Source: Bacteroidota bacterium (GTDB lineage Bacteria; Bacteroidota; Bacteroidia; Chitinophagales; Chitinophagaceae). From it: a stretch of DNA of 35,007 nt. This document shows positions 23,367 through 31,545 of the stretch, piece after piece (the first letter of the stretch is position 1; each line of letters starts with the position of its first letter). The stretch is taken from the NCBI GenBank assembly GCA_018970395.1, contig JAGWWM010000024.1, forward strand, positions 1-35,007, in the 5' to 3' direction. A model generated the notes under the pieces. The model saw only the letters and a list, made by a program, of their open reading frames with translations, was not told the origin of the DNA and made no database searches. The translations under genes and the position numbers were made by a program.

Positions 23367-24479
23367 ATGAAGTTTATTGTTTCATCCTCCCTTTTACTCA
23401 AACAACTCCAGCAGATTAACGGGGTTATCAATGCCAATACTGTATTGCCTATACTGGAAGATTTTTTATTTGAAATCAGCGAAGGAAAGCTGACCGTCGT
23501 AGCCACCGATCTCGAAACCGTAATGAAAATCCATCTTACGATCGAGAGTAAAGAAAAAGGTCGCATTTGTATCCCTGCGCGCATTCTCATGGATACGCTT
23601 AAAAATTTACCCGATCAGCCGCTTACTTTTTCCATTGAAGAAAATTATGCGGTAGAAATTACCAGCAATAACGGGAAATATAAAATTATGGGAGAGAGCC
23701 CCGAATCTTTTCCCAAAGAACCGGTTGCAGACGATACCAGCTCATTTGAATGCAGTTCCACCGCATTGGTGACGGCGATCAACAAAACGATTTTTGCAGT
23801 GAGCTCCGACGATCTTCGTCCCGCCATGACCGGCGTATTTTTTGAACTTGATAAAAAGGGATTAACCTGTGTGGCAACGGATGCGCATCGACTGGTACGT
23901 TATACCCGTACCGATGTATCCTGTCCAAAAAAGGAATCTTTTATCGTCCCGAAAAAACCTTTGAATTTATTAAAGTCGGCTTTACCCGATAATGAGGATA
24001 CATTAACGCTTTCTTACAATAAGAATCACTTTTTTGTAACCCATGGCACCACCGAAATGGTGTGCCGGCTCATTGATGCGCGTTTCCCGGATTACAGAGT
24101 AGTGATCCCTGCCGACAACCCTTATTCGCTGTTTGTCAACCGATCCGATTTTCAATCCGCCCTTCGCAGGGTAGTCGTGTTTAGTAATAAAAGTACAAAT
24201 CAAGTAGTACTGAATATCCAGGGCAGTGAATTACATCTGGCAGCACAGGATAATGATTTCAACTTTGAAGGAAACGAGCGCATGAGTTGTCGTTTCGATG
24301 GAGAAGATATGCAGATTGCTTTCAATGCACGTTTTCTCATTGAAATGTTAGCTGCTTTAGAAACGGATGAAGCCAAACTGGAATTGAGCATGCCTAGCAA
24401 AGCCGGATTGCTAAAACCTGCAGAAGAAAAAGAAGGGGAGGAAGTATTGATGCTGGTAATGCCATTGATGATTAATTGA
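23367..24479 (+). CDS. dnaN: DNA polymerase III beta subunit (sliding clamp)
   Basis: 370 residues, full length, three clamp domains of about 120 residues. N-terminal MKFIVSSSLLLKQLQQINGV, the TVLPILEDFLFEI block, DLRPAMTGVFFEL, ATDAHRLVRYTR and the end EVLMLVMPLMIN are typical. Forms the ring that holds polymerases, including UmuC of this window, on DNA. It is followed 39 bp later by psd, possibly in the same transcript. It is not beside dnaA here, as is common in Bacteroidota. Confidence 0.96.
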   Translation: MKFIVSSSLLLKQLQQINGVINANTVLPILEDFLFEISEGKLTVVATDLETVMKIHLTIESKEKGRICIPARILMDTLKNLPDQPLTFSIEENYAVEITSNNGKYKIMGESPESFPKEPVADDTSSFECSSTALVTAINKTIFAVSSDDLRPAMTGVFFELDKKGLTCVATDAHRLVRYTRTDVSCPKKESFIVPKKPLNLLKSALPDNEDTLTLSYNKNHFFVTHGTTEMVCRLIDARFPDYRVVIPADNPYSLFVNRSDFQSALRRVVVFSNKSTNQVVLNIQGSELHLAAQDNDFNFEGNERMSCRFDGEDMQIAFNARFLIEMLAALETDEAKLELSMPSKAGLLKPAEEKEGEEVLMLVMPLMIN

Positions 24480-24518
24480 TTGGCTGATTAATTTGTACAT
24501 TCGCGGCTCAATCAGTTT

Positions 24519-25175
24519 ATGACTATACATAGAGAGGGATATCCTACCATTGCTATTACAGCTGTTTTTCTTTCACTGTTGAATTATTTATTGTATAAGT
24601 GGATTGGCGCTGATTATACTGCCATTTACTATGCGGTATCCCTACTGATGCTGCTGTTCTGGTTATTCATCGTTTCCTTTTTTCGCGTTCCTTCCCGCCA
24701 ACCTGTTCGGGGGGACAATATCATTACTAGTCCCTGTGACGGAAAAGTCGTTGCCATTGAAACCATCAACGATACAGAATATTTTAAAGATGCGCGCATC
24801 CAGTTGAGTGTATTCATGAGTCCGGCCAATGTGCATTTGAATACACATCCGATATCCGGAGAAGTGATTTACTCCAAGTATCATCCCGGCAAATATCTGG
24901 TGGCCTGGCATCCGAAATCCTCTACTGACAACGAACGGCACAGCGTGGTCATCCAAAACGAACGAATTTCCATTTTAGTGAAACAGATTGCCGGCGCGCT
25001 GGCAAGAAGAATTGTGAACTATATGCAACCCGGCATGAAAGCTGAGCAGGGCGGAGAGCTCGGTTTTATCAAATTCGGGTCAAGAGTAGATCTGCTGCTT
25101 CCTCCCGGAACTGAAATTACAGTAAAGCTCAATGAAAAAGTAAAAGCCGGTCTTACTGTTCTAGCGAAATATTAG
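24519..25175 (+). CDS. psd: Phosphatidylserine decarboxylase proenzyme
   Basis: 218 residues, the short form common in Bacteroidota. One or two N-terminal membrane helices (about 10-55), then SPCDGKVVAIE, FMSPANVHLNTHPISGEV and the self-cleavage site in GFIKFGSRVDLLLP, where the serine after glycine becomes the pyruvoyl group. It makes phosphatidylethanolamine at the inner membrane. The histidine of VHLNTHP and the aspartate of CDGK fit the catalytic triad of the family. Confidence 0.92.
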   Translation: MTIHREGYPTIAITAVFLSLLNYLLYKWIGADYTAIYYAVSLLMLLFWLFIVSFFRVPSRQPVRGDNIITSPCDGKVVAIETINDTEYFKDARIQLSVFMSPANVHLNTHPISGEVIYSKYHPGKYLVAWHPKSSTDNERHSVVIQNERISILVKQIAGALARRIVNYMQPGMKAEQGGELGFIKFGSRVDLLLPPGTEITVKLNEKVKAGLTVLAKY

Positions 25176-25193
25176 AGGCTCAGAAAAAAACAA

Positions 25194-25201
25194 TAATTTT
25201 G
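25194..25201 (+). promoter_or_regulatory. -7 element of manC
   Basis: TAATTTTG fits TAnnTTTG and lies 16 bases before the manC ATG. Confidence 0.35.
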
Positions 25202-25217
25202 CCGCTTATTCATTAAA

Positions 25218-26300
25218 ATGAACCCTCATCACTACGTAGCTATTATGGCCGGAGGAATCGGAAGCCGTTTCTGGCCCATGAGTCGTACCGCCTTTCCCAA
25301 ACAATTTCTGGATATTCTCCACACCGGACGCACCCTCATTCAAGGAACATATGACCGATTCCGGCATTTCATACCGGCAGAAAACATCTTTGTGGTTACC
25401 GCATCCGAATATGCTTCAATTGTAGCCGAACAGTTGCCTGAATTACCCGCTGCCAATATCGTAAGCGAACCCTCTAGAAAAAATACTGCGCCCTGTATTG
25501 CGTATATCGCGCACAAGCTGGAAAAAATAGATCCCGAAGCGTTACTCATTTGTGCTCCTGCCGACCATATTATTCTCGACGGTCCTGCATTTGAACAAGT
25601 ATGTAGCCATGCTTTTCAATTTGTAAGTGAGATTAACGCATTGGTTACCCTCGGCATCAAACCTACTTATCCCAATACGGGCTATGGTTATATACAACAC
25701 GAAACGATGCCGGTAGCGGATCAGATTTATAAAGTAAAAACCTTTACGGAAAAGCCCAATCTGGAACTGGCTAAAACATTTCTGGCAAGCGGAGATTTCT
25801 TATGGAACGCAGGTATTTTCGTTTGGAAACTGAGTAGTTTACTGGAAGCTTTCGAGAAACATCTACCGGAAATGAATGAATTATTTGTCAATGAAAAAGA
25901 TAAATTAAATTCAGATAATGAGCCGGCCGCCATTGAGCGGATTTACCCTCAATGCACCAATATTTCCATTGATTACGGCATATTGGAAAAAGCAACCAAC
26001 GTTTATGTAGTTCCCTCCTCGTTTGGGTGGAGCGATCTTGGCACCTGGAACAGCGCCTATGAAAACATGGAAAAAGATTATTTCGGGAATGCGGTCGCAG
26101 GCAAAAATGTAATGGTCATAGATGCGGTAAAAAATATGGTGCATGCTCCTAACCACAAACTGGTGCTCCTCCAGGGATTAGAGGATTATATTATTGTTGA
26201 CACAGACGATGTACTTTTAATTTGTAAAAAAGATAAAGAGCAGGAAATCAAAGAATATGTAGGGGAAGTAAAACGCAAGAAGGGGGATAAGTATCTGTAG
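25218..26300 (+). CDS. manC: Mannose-1-phosphate guanylyltransferase
   Basis: 360 residues. The nucleotidyltransferase signature IMAGGIGSRFWPMSR (9-23) with FPKQFLDIL opens the protein; later PADHII, TFTEKPNLELA, FLWNAGIFVWK and SSFGWSDLGTW fit the family. It makes GDP-mannose from mannose-1-phosphate and GTP for surface polysaccharides. It lacks the C-terminal isomerase domain of bifunctional enzymes. It is followed directly by a strong terminator. Confidence 0.93.
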   Translation: MNPHHYVAIMAGGIGSRFWPMSRTAFPKQFLDILHTGRTLIQGTYDRFRHFIPAENIFVVTASEYASIVAEQLPELPAANIVSEPSRKNTAPCIAYIAHKLEKIDPEALLICAPADHIILDGPAFEQVCSHAFQFVSEINALVTLGIKPTYPNTGYGYIQHETMPVADQIYKVKTFTEKPNLELAKTFLASGDFLWNAGIFVWKLSSLLEAFEKHLPEMNELFVNEKDKLNSDNEPAAIERIYPQCTNISIDYGILEKATNVYVVPSSFGWSDLGTWNSAYENMEKDYFGNAVAGKNVMVIDAVKNMVHAPNHKLVLLQGLEDYIIVDTDDVLLICKKDKEQEIKEYVGEVKRKKGDKYL

Positions 26301-26324
26301 AGACGCACTAATGTGCGTCTTTTA
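26301..26324 (+). terminator. Terminator of manC
   Basis: AGACGCAC (26301-26308) pairs perfectly with GTGCGTCT (26313-26320), loop TAAT, followed by T residues; it begins right after the stop codon. Confidence 0.88.
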
Positions 26325-26366
26325 TCATATTTTAATTATTAGAGTAGAGTAAAAGAACCGTTTATT

Positions 26367-26615
26367 TTAGTTATTATACACCACAAAATAAAACGGCAAT
26401 TTATCTCTGCGCGTAAGCGCTTTCTTCACCCTGCCTCCTCCATTATACACCCGATAACCGTGAAGATCTATGAGGGTGGCGCTTCGACAAATATTTTCAA
26501 GATCGAATACCCGATCAAAAAGTTTCACCAATCGCAACTCCTCAGACAAACGAAGATCGCTTTCGTAATGATTGCGGGCATGAACCAATTGATATTTTTT
26601 ATTCAGATACCCCAT
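26367..26615 (-). CDS. Small hypothetical protein downstream of a lipoprotein gene
   Basis: 82 residues if it starts at the ATG at 26615 (MGYLNKKYQLVHARNHYESD), which lies 5 bases after the stop of the small lipoprotein; the frame is open to 26654 but that start overlaps the neighbour. Rich in charged residues with no signal or membrane segment. The middle (RLVKLFDRVFDLENICRSA) looks helical and the end (LPFYFVVYNN) looks like a strand. No family recognised. The tight spacing supports translation coupling with the lipoprotein. Confidence 0.5.
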   Translation of the reverse strand: MGYLNKKYQLVHARNHYESDLRLSEELRLVKLFDRVFDLENICRSATLIDLHGYRVYNGGGRVKKALTRRDKLPFYFVVYNN

Positions 26616-26620
26616 AATTA

Positions 26621-26755
26621 TTAATACCCTACCATTCCTTTTTTGTTCGGACACTTACAGCTATTTTTCTTTGAGGAGGAACAGCCCTGCTGTACAAACA
26701 AAGAAACAGCTAAACAAATTACCAAAACACTACAAACCAGTTTTCTCAAATACAT
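26621..26755 (-). CDS. Small lipoprotein, 44 residues
   Basis: The ATG at 26755 opens MYLRKLVCSVLVICLAVSLF, a clear type II signal peptide, with lipobox VQQGC and the acylated cysteine at residue 25. The mature part is only about 20 residues: CSSSKKNSCKCPNKKGMVGY, with two further cysteines. Short Cys/Lys-rich lipoproteins of this kind occur in Bacteroidota, often next to gliding or envelope genes; the role is unknown. The next gene starts 5 bases after its stop. Confidence 0.6.
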   Translation of the reverse strand: MYLRKLVCSVLVICLAVSLFVQQGCSSSKKNSCKCPNKKGMVGY

Positions 26756-26847
26756 TATAAAATGTTTTAGAATGAAACGATAACGATTCACATAAAATTA
26801 CTTCATCCGCAGAATTTATTCGTATTTTCCAAACAGATTTTTCATTT

Positions 26848-27981
26848 ATGCCAAAAGTGATTGTTGCACCACTCGACTGGGGTTTGGGTCATGCTACTCG
26901 TTGCATTCCGCTGATTAAGGCCTTTCTCTCCCAGGGGTGGGAAGTTACGCTGGCGGGAGAAGGGATGGTTGCGCAATTGCTGAAGGCCTCCTTTCCCGAA
27001 ATTCCCTTACTGACTCTGCCCGGATATCAAATTCGTTATGCCAAACGAAACCTAAAGTGGAAAATCATTCAACAAACCCCTCAAATCCTTCGTTCTATCA
27101 GAAATGAAAAACAATGGCTTCTGCAACAATATCCTCAGTATCGATGGGATTTGATTATTAGTGATAACCGGCCGGGATTTTATCACGCCGAAGCTTACAA
27201 TATTTACCTTACCCATCAGCTGCATCCACAATCGGGCTATGGAAAACCTGGCGACAATCTGCTCTCCTTTATCCATCGCCATTTTATGAAGCCATTTAAT
27301 GAAATCTGGGTGCCCGATATAGGAGATATGATAAATCTTTCGGGAAAATTATCGCATCCCGTCAAAACAAAAAATGTTCGTTACATCGGATTGCTCAGTC
27401 GCCTGCAGCCAACCACTAGCACTCAATATGTCTACGATTTACTGATTCTCCTCTCGGGCCCTGAACCGCAAAGAAGTCTGTTAGAAAAAATCATTCTTCA
27501 ACAAATTGGTGAAGAGGGAAAAAAAATCTTATTGATCAGAGGAACAACGCTTCCTATGCCAAAAGACCCTGTTCCTAAAAGAGTAACTATCATCAACCTG
27601 GCAGACCATACGACTATACAACAAGCATTCTCGCAAGCTGAAAAAGTTATTTGTCGGAGCGGATACACTACGTTGATGGATTTAATCCGCTGCAACAAGA
27701 AAGCCTTACTGATTCCCACTCCAGGTCAAACCGAGCAGGAGTATCTGGCAGAGAGAATGTCAGCGCAAAATTGGTTTCCGGTTCTGCGGCAGGAATGTTT
27801 TCAATTGGAGGAGGCTTTAAGAATGCTCACAGAAACTCAAAGCAGATTTCCTCATGAGGAGTTCAATTTTAATTTGTATAATAGCTTCATCCATAGCTTA
27901 AAAGCCGCCGAGAAATATCAACTCCGAGCCTCCGAGTCTCCGAGCCTCTATGATAAAAATAAAAAGCTAATAGAAAAATGA
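26848..27981 (+). CDS. Glycosyltransferase of MurG-like (GT28/GT-B) type
   Basis: 377 residues. GT-B fold with an N-terminal glycine-histidine motif DWGLGHATRCIPLI (9-22) and a C-terminal donor-binding part, ICRSGYTTLMDLI then LIPTPGQTEQEYLAERM. This matches UDP-sugar transferases related to MurG. Sugar donor and acceptor are unknown. The last 18 residues are coded partly by an 8-bp tandem repeat (CTCCGAG units at 27922, 27930, 27938) and may not be conserved. Likely cytoplasmic or peripheral to the membrane. Confidence 0.8.
   Translation: MPKVIVAPLDWGLGHATRCIPLIKAFLSQGWEVTLAGEGMVAQLLKASFPEIPLLTLPGYQIRYAKRNLKWKIIQQTPQILRSIRNEKQWLLQQYPQYRWDLIISDNRPGFYHAEAYNIYLTHQLHPQSGYGKPGDNLLSFIHRHFMKPFNEIWVPDIGDMINLSGKLSHPVKTKNVRYIGLLSRLQPTTSTQYVYDLLILLSGPEPQRSLLEKIILQQIGEEGKKILLIRGTTLPMPKDPVPKRVTIINLADHTTIQQAFSQAEKVICRSGYTTLMDLIRCNKKALLIPTPGQTEQEYLAERMSAQNWFPVLRQECFQLEEALRMLTETQSRFPHEEFNFNLYNSFIHSLKAAEKYQLRASESPSLYDKNKKLIEK
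27922..27946 (+). repeat. Short 8-bp tandem repeat at the end of the glycosyltransferase gene
   Basis: Three CTCCGAG units with an 8-base period. Slippage here would alter only the last residues of the protein. Confidence 0.6.
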
Positions 27982-28059
27982 ATTTGTCATATTGAGCAGG
28001 ATGACGATATCGAAATGTGTAGCGTTCGTATCATAGATTATCTTTGCACTTTATCATTC

Positions 28060-28983
28060 ATGTTCAAAAACAAACAAACCCAAGCGCACCTGGCGCTGAT
28101 AGCTGCGAATATAATTTTCGGTGTCAATTTCAGTTTCGTTAAACTCATCTCTCCTTCCCTCATTTTACCTTTCGGACTGAATCTGATGCGTGTAGTAACC
28201 GCCACCGCATTATTCTGGCTTTTGTTTCTATTTAAACCTGTGAATGGAGGAATCAATAAAAAACATATTCCCCGTTTTTTACTATGCGCCCTCACGGGAG
28301 TAGCCCTTAATCAATTAATGTTTATCAAAGGGCTTACCATGACTACACCGATCCATGCCGCCCTGCTCATTCTCACTACACCGGTGATTCTGCTGATCTT
28401 GGCACTCTTCACCCGAACAGAACAATTGACCTTGGGTAAAATTGCGGGACTGGCTTGTGCATTCGGAGGAGGAACATTGCTGGTAATGTCAAGAGAAAAT
28501 TCGGCACTTGGATCCGACATGCTGACCGGAGATATTTTCATTGTCATCAATGCTGTCTCCTATGCGGTTTATATGATTTTAGTGAAACCGCTTATACAAC
28601 ACTATACACCCATACAAGTGACAAGATGGATATTTACGATCGGACTCTTCTATGTATTGCCTTTCTGCTGGAATGATTTTCAACAAACCCGCTGGGATGC
28701 TTTCACCAACGATTCATGGCTTGCGCTCGCACTGATAACCATCGGAGCAACTTTTTTTGCCTACTTATTCATCGCTTACGGCATTCATTATCTTTCCCCT
28801 ACTATCACCGGTGCTTACATTTATACCCAACCTGTTTTCTCCGCTGTTATTGCCATTGTTTTCATGAATGAAAAACCAGCGCTCTATAAACTGGTAGCAG
28901 CTGTATTGATTTTTGGTGGCGTGTATCTGATTAATAAGAAAGGGAAAGAAACAACTAAAGACTTTCCCAAACAAAACGCGTAA
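28060..28983 (+). CDS. EamA/DMT-family permease
   Basis: 307 residues from the ATG at 28060 (MFKNKQTQAHLALIAANIIF); the ATG at 28015 adds a short tail derived from a repeat remnant. Ten membrane helices in two EamA halves: AANIIFGVNFSFVKLI in the first and DIFIVINAVSYAVYMILVKP in the second, with the late YTQPVFSAVIAIVFMNE motif usual in the family. It probably exports or imports a small metabolite; substrate unknown. Its 3' end overlaps the convergent Mur ligase gene by 29 bases. Confidence 0.87.
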   Translation: MFKNKQTQAHLALIAANIIFGVNFSFVKLISPSLILPFGLNLMRVVTATALFWLLFLFKPVNGGINKKHIPRFLLCALTGVALNQLMFIKGLTMTTPIHAALLILTTPVILLILALFTRTEQLTLGKIAGLACAFGGGTLLVMSRENSALGSDMLTGDIFIVINAVSYAVYMILVKPLIQHYTPIQVTRWIFTIGLFYVLPFCWNDFQQTRWDAFTNDSWLALALITIGATFFAYLFIAYGIHYLSPTITGAYIYTQPVFSAVIAIVFMNEKPALYKLVAAVLIFGGVYLINKKGKETTKDFPKQNA

Positions 28984-30334
28984 ACGCTTCGAGTCCGGGA
29001 TCACGTGCACCCATCAAAAGCAGTACCGTTCCTTCTGTTAAATGTCCATGAATGGCTTCCGGCAAATCTTTTTTGTTTTCGACAAAATAAGCCCGACCAC
29101 CTTTAGCCGCAATGGCGTCGGTAAGATCTTTGGCAGAAATATCTTTTACTGCTGTACCACCTGCATAATAAATTTCACTCATCCATATTTCATCCTGCAA
29201 ACGCAAGACTTTAGTGAATTCATCAATGAAATCCTGTTTGAGAAATTTAGTAGGGCCATACCCATGTGGCTGAAACCAAGCCACTACTTTCGAAGCAACC
29301 GGTTGACAGGCGGCAATGGCAGCCGCACATTTAGCGGGGTTATGCGCATAATCATCCACCACCCAAACGCCGTTCTTCTGTCCCAACACCTGATGCCTTC
29401 TGTAAATACCTTCATATTCGCTCAAAGCTTTGGCAGATTGTTCAAGCGGAATGCCAATCAAGGTAGCTACCGTTGCAGCAGCAGCAGCATTTTCCATATT
29501 GTGTTTGCCCGGACTCGTTAAAGCAAAAGGAATATTATTTATTAAAAAAGTGGATGCAAATCCATTTTGACTGTAATCCGTTGCATGATAAGCCGCATCA
29601 TCCGTTGCATCCGAGGAAAAATTCCATTCGGGTTGGGAGGTAAGTTGCTGCGCTATTTTATGAGATTGATTGACGACAAAAAAACTTCGGGTATTCTTTT
29701 TGAAAATTTGAAACAGGTTGATCAACTGATCCAGCTCCTGATGGTCTTTGTCTATATTCAGCAGTACTCCAATTTCAGGATGATATTGAACAATAGATCC
29801 ATCGCTTTCATCTGCTTCAATCACCAGCCATTCACCATTGCCTACAGCCGCATTGCCAATCTTTCCTTCTTTAATCAACCGAGTTAATCCCGCACCGCTG
29901 ATGATTCCGGGAGCATAGTTGGCATGACAAAGGATTTCATAAATCATCGCCACCGTAGTGGATTTTCCCGAAGTGCCGCCAACCGCAATTGTTTTTTTCC
30001 CGGCTGCAATTAACGCAAGCAATTCCGATCTTTTAATAATGGGAATGTTCATGGCTTTCGCTTTCACTACTTCGGCAACCGTATCTTCAATGGCAGTGGA
30101 TACTACAATCAAATCGGTAGCATTTGTAATGCCCGAGCCGTCCTGCGGAAAACATTGAATGCCTTCTGCCTGCAGTTTAGTTTGCGTATCATTAGGCACG
30201 CCTGTTTGAAAATTTCGGTCACTCCCGCTCACCTGCATGCCGGTTCCCTGAAGATATTGCGCAAGAGCGCTCATGCCCGTTCCGGCAATGCCAATAAAAA
30301 AAGGAGATTGAAAATCAGTGAGAGAAGAAATCAT
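28955..30334 (-). CDS. MurC-like Mur ligase paralogue with altered motifs
   Basis: 459 residues. Three Mur ligase domains: N-terminal FFIGIAGTGMSALAQYL and VSGSD; central ATP-binding GGTSGKSTTVAMIYEIL, EADESDGSI and NIDKDH; C-terminal GIYRRHQVLG and VVDDYAHNP. It resembles MurC more than Mpl in its ends, but the P-loop reads GTSGKSTT where MurC has GTHGKTTT, and QPHGYGPT replaces QPHRYSRT. It may therefore ligate another amino acid or recycle peptide fragments rather than add L-alanine to UDP-MurNAc. Cytoplasmic. A -7 element TACTTTTG (30346-30339) stands 4 bases before the ATG. Confidence 0.82.
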   Translation of the reverse strand: MISSLTDFQSPFFIGIAGTGMSALAQYLQGTGMQVSGSDRNFQTGVPNDTQTKLQAEGIQCFPQDGSGITNATDLIVVSTAIEDTVAEVVKAKAMNIPIIKRSELLALIAAGKKTIAVGGTSGKSTTVAMIYEILCHANYAPGIISGAGLTRLIKEGKIGNAAVGNGEWLVIEADESDGSIVQYHPEIGVLLNIDKDHQELDQLINLFQIFKKNTRSFFVVNQSHKIAQQLTSQPEWNFSSDATDDAAYHATDYSQNGFASTFLINNIPFALTSPGKHNMENAAAAATVATLIGIPLEQSAKALSEYEGIYRRHQVLGQKNGVWVVDDYAHNPAKCAAAIAACQPVASKVVAWFQPHGYGPTKFLKQDFIDEFTKVLRLQDEIWMSEIYYAGGTAVKDISAKDLTDAIAAKGGRAYFVENKKDLPEAIHGHLTEGTVLLLMGARDPGLEAFTRFVWESL

Positions 30335-30338
30335 AGTA

Positions 30339-30346
30339 CAAAAGTA
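30339..30346 (-). promoter_or_regulatory. -7 element of the MurC-like gene
   Basis: TACTTTTG on the minus strand, 4 bases before the start codon, suggesting a very short leader. No well-spaced -33 element was found. Confidence 0.4.
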
Positions 30347-30399
30347 ATTGAATACAAATAGAATAATTCTAACAAATCCAGCGAAGCAGACAACCTGAC

Positions 30400-30424
30400 A
30401 ACGTTCCGCAAAGCGGAACCGACA
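30400..30424. repeat. Small hairpin in the intergenic region before the FAH gene
   Basis: TTCCGC and GCGGAA pair around a 3-base loop (about 30404-30418) within a stretch containing CCTGACAAC and ACCGACAACC. Looks like an interspersed repeat remnant. Confidence 0.4.
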
Positions 30425-30467
30425 ACCAGATAATTATTTTCTTTTATAATTAAATTTTTATAAACAA

Positions 30468-30475
30468 TATCTTTG
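30468..30475 (+). promoter_or_regulatory. -7 element of the FAH-family gene
   Basis: TATCTTTG fits TAnnTTTG, 39 bases before the GTG start; a weak TTTT lies at the -33 distance (about 30442-30445). Confidence 0.4.
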
Positions 30476-30514
30476 TTCGACTATCAATTTTTTCTCACTT
30501 AATCCTTCATCAAC

Positions 30515-31525
30515 GTGAAACTGGTTTCTTATTTACACGACGAACAAGAGCAACTCGGCATCTGGGAAAATGGCAGCATTTATGGCATGGAACAACTGCA
30601 TCCTGAATTGCCCAACAGCATGACGATCCTGCTTAATTATTGGGAAGAATATTTGCCGGTCATTCAAGCCGGCTTGCAAAATATCCGCAACGGAAAACTA
30701 TTGCCCGGACGGGTACTTAACGGAAGCGAGGTTGATTTACTGGCTCCTGTTCCGCATCCCACTTCCTGCAGAGACGGGTATGCTTTTCGTCAGCACGTAG
30801 CCGCTGCAAGAAGAAATCGCAAAGTAGAAATGATTCCGGAATTCGATCAGTATCCGATTTTTTATTTCACCAACCATCAAAGCATTTCGGGTCCGGGTGC
30901 CGTAAGTTGTATGCCCGATCATTTTGAGAAACTTGATTTCGAACTGGAAGTGGCAATTGTCATTGCAAAGCAGGGAAGAAATATCAGAGCGGAGGAGGCC
31001 GATCAATACATAGGCGGATTAATGATTATGAATGATCTGAGTGCAAGAAGATTGCAGATGGAAGAAATGCTGCTGAATCTTGGCCCTGCAAAAGGAAAAG
31101 ATTTCGCCACCACTATCGGTCCGTGGCTGGTGACTTTAGATGAATTAGAACAGTATGAAATTCCGGCAAAAGAAAATCATGTAGGTAAAAGCTGGAACTT
31201 AACCATGCGTTGTCGGGTGAATGGGGTGGAAGTGAGCAAGGGTAATGTAGGAGAAATGGATTGGACGTTCGCAGAAATCATTGAACGTGCCTCCTATGGA
31301 GTAACCCTGTATCCGGGTGATGTGATTGGAAGCGGCACCGTTGGCACCGGTTGTTTTCTGGAATTGAACGGTACAGGGAAACTGAATGACCCCAACTATC
31401 CTGAACAATGGCTGAAAGAAGGGGATGTGGTAGAACTTGAAGTGGATGGATTGGGTATATTAAGCAATACCATCCTCAAAGAGGAGGACGATTTCTCCAT
31501 TTTGAAAAGAAAGAAGGGAGTGTAA
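30515..31525 (+). CDS. Fumarylacetoacetate hydrolase family protein
   Basis: 336 residues with a GTG start (VKLVSYLHDEQEQLGIW), the only sensible start. The C-terminal FAH domain is clear: FELEVAIVIAKQGRNI with the metal-binding glutamates, GLMIMNDLSARRLQ, GPAKGKDFATTIGPWLV, and GDVIGSGTVGTGCFLELNG with EGDVVELEVDGLG. Members hydrolyse C-C bonds of diketo acids; relatives act in aromatic amino acid breakdown (FahA) or other catabolic routes. The length and N-terminal region are compatible with fumarylacetoacetase-like enzymes, but exact substrate is not certain. Confidence 0.85.
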   Translation: MKLVSYLHDEQEQLGIWENGSIYGMEQLHPELPNSMTILLNYWEEYLPVIQAGLQNIRNGKLLPGRVLNGSEVDLLAPVPHPTSCRDGYAFRQHVAAARRNRKVEMIPEFDQYPIFYFTNHQSISGPGAVSCMPDHFEKLDFELEVAIVIAKQGRNIRAEEADQYIGGLMIMNDLSARRLQMEEMLLNLGPAKGKDFATTIGPWLVTLDELEQYEIPAKENHVGKSWNLTMRCRVNGVEVSKGNVGEMDWTFAEIIERASYGVTLYPGDVIGSGTVGTGCFLELNGTGKLNDPNYPEQWLKEGDVVELEVDGLGILSNTILKEEDDFSILKRKKGV

Positions 31526-31545
31526 GCGACACGTCATCCCTCCTC

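Noticed and set aside
27985-28025. Possible regulatory hairpin before the EamA gene
   Set aside because: It is a degenerate half copy of the interspersed GTCATnnTGAGC repeat seen at 10603.
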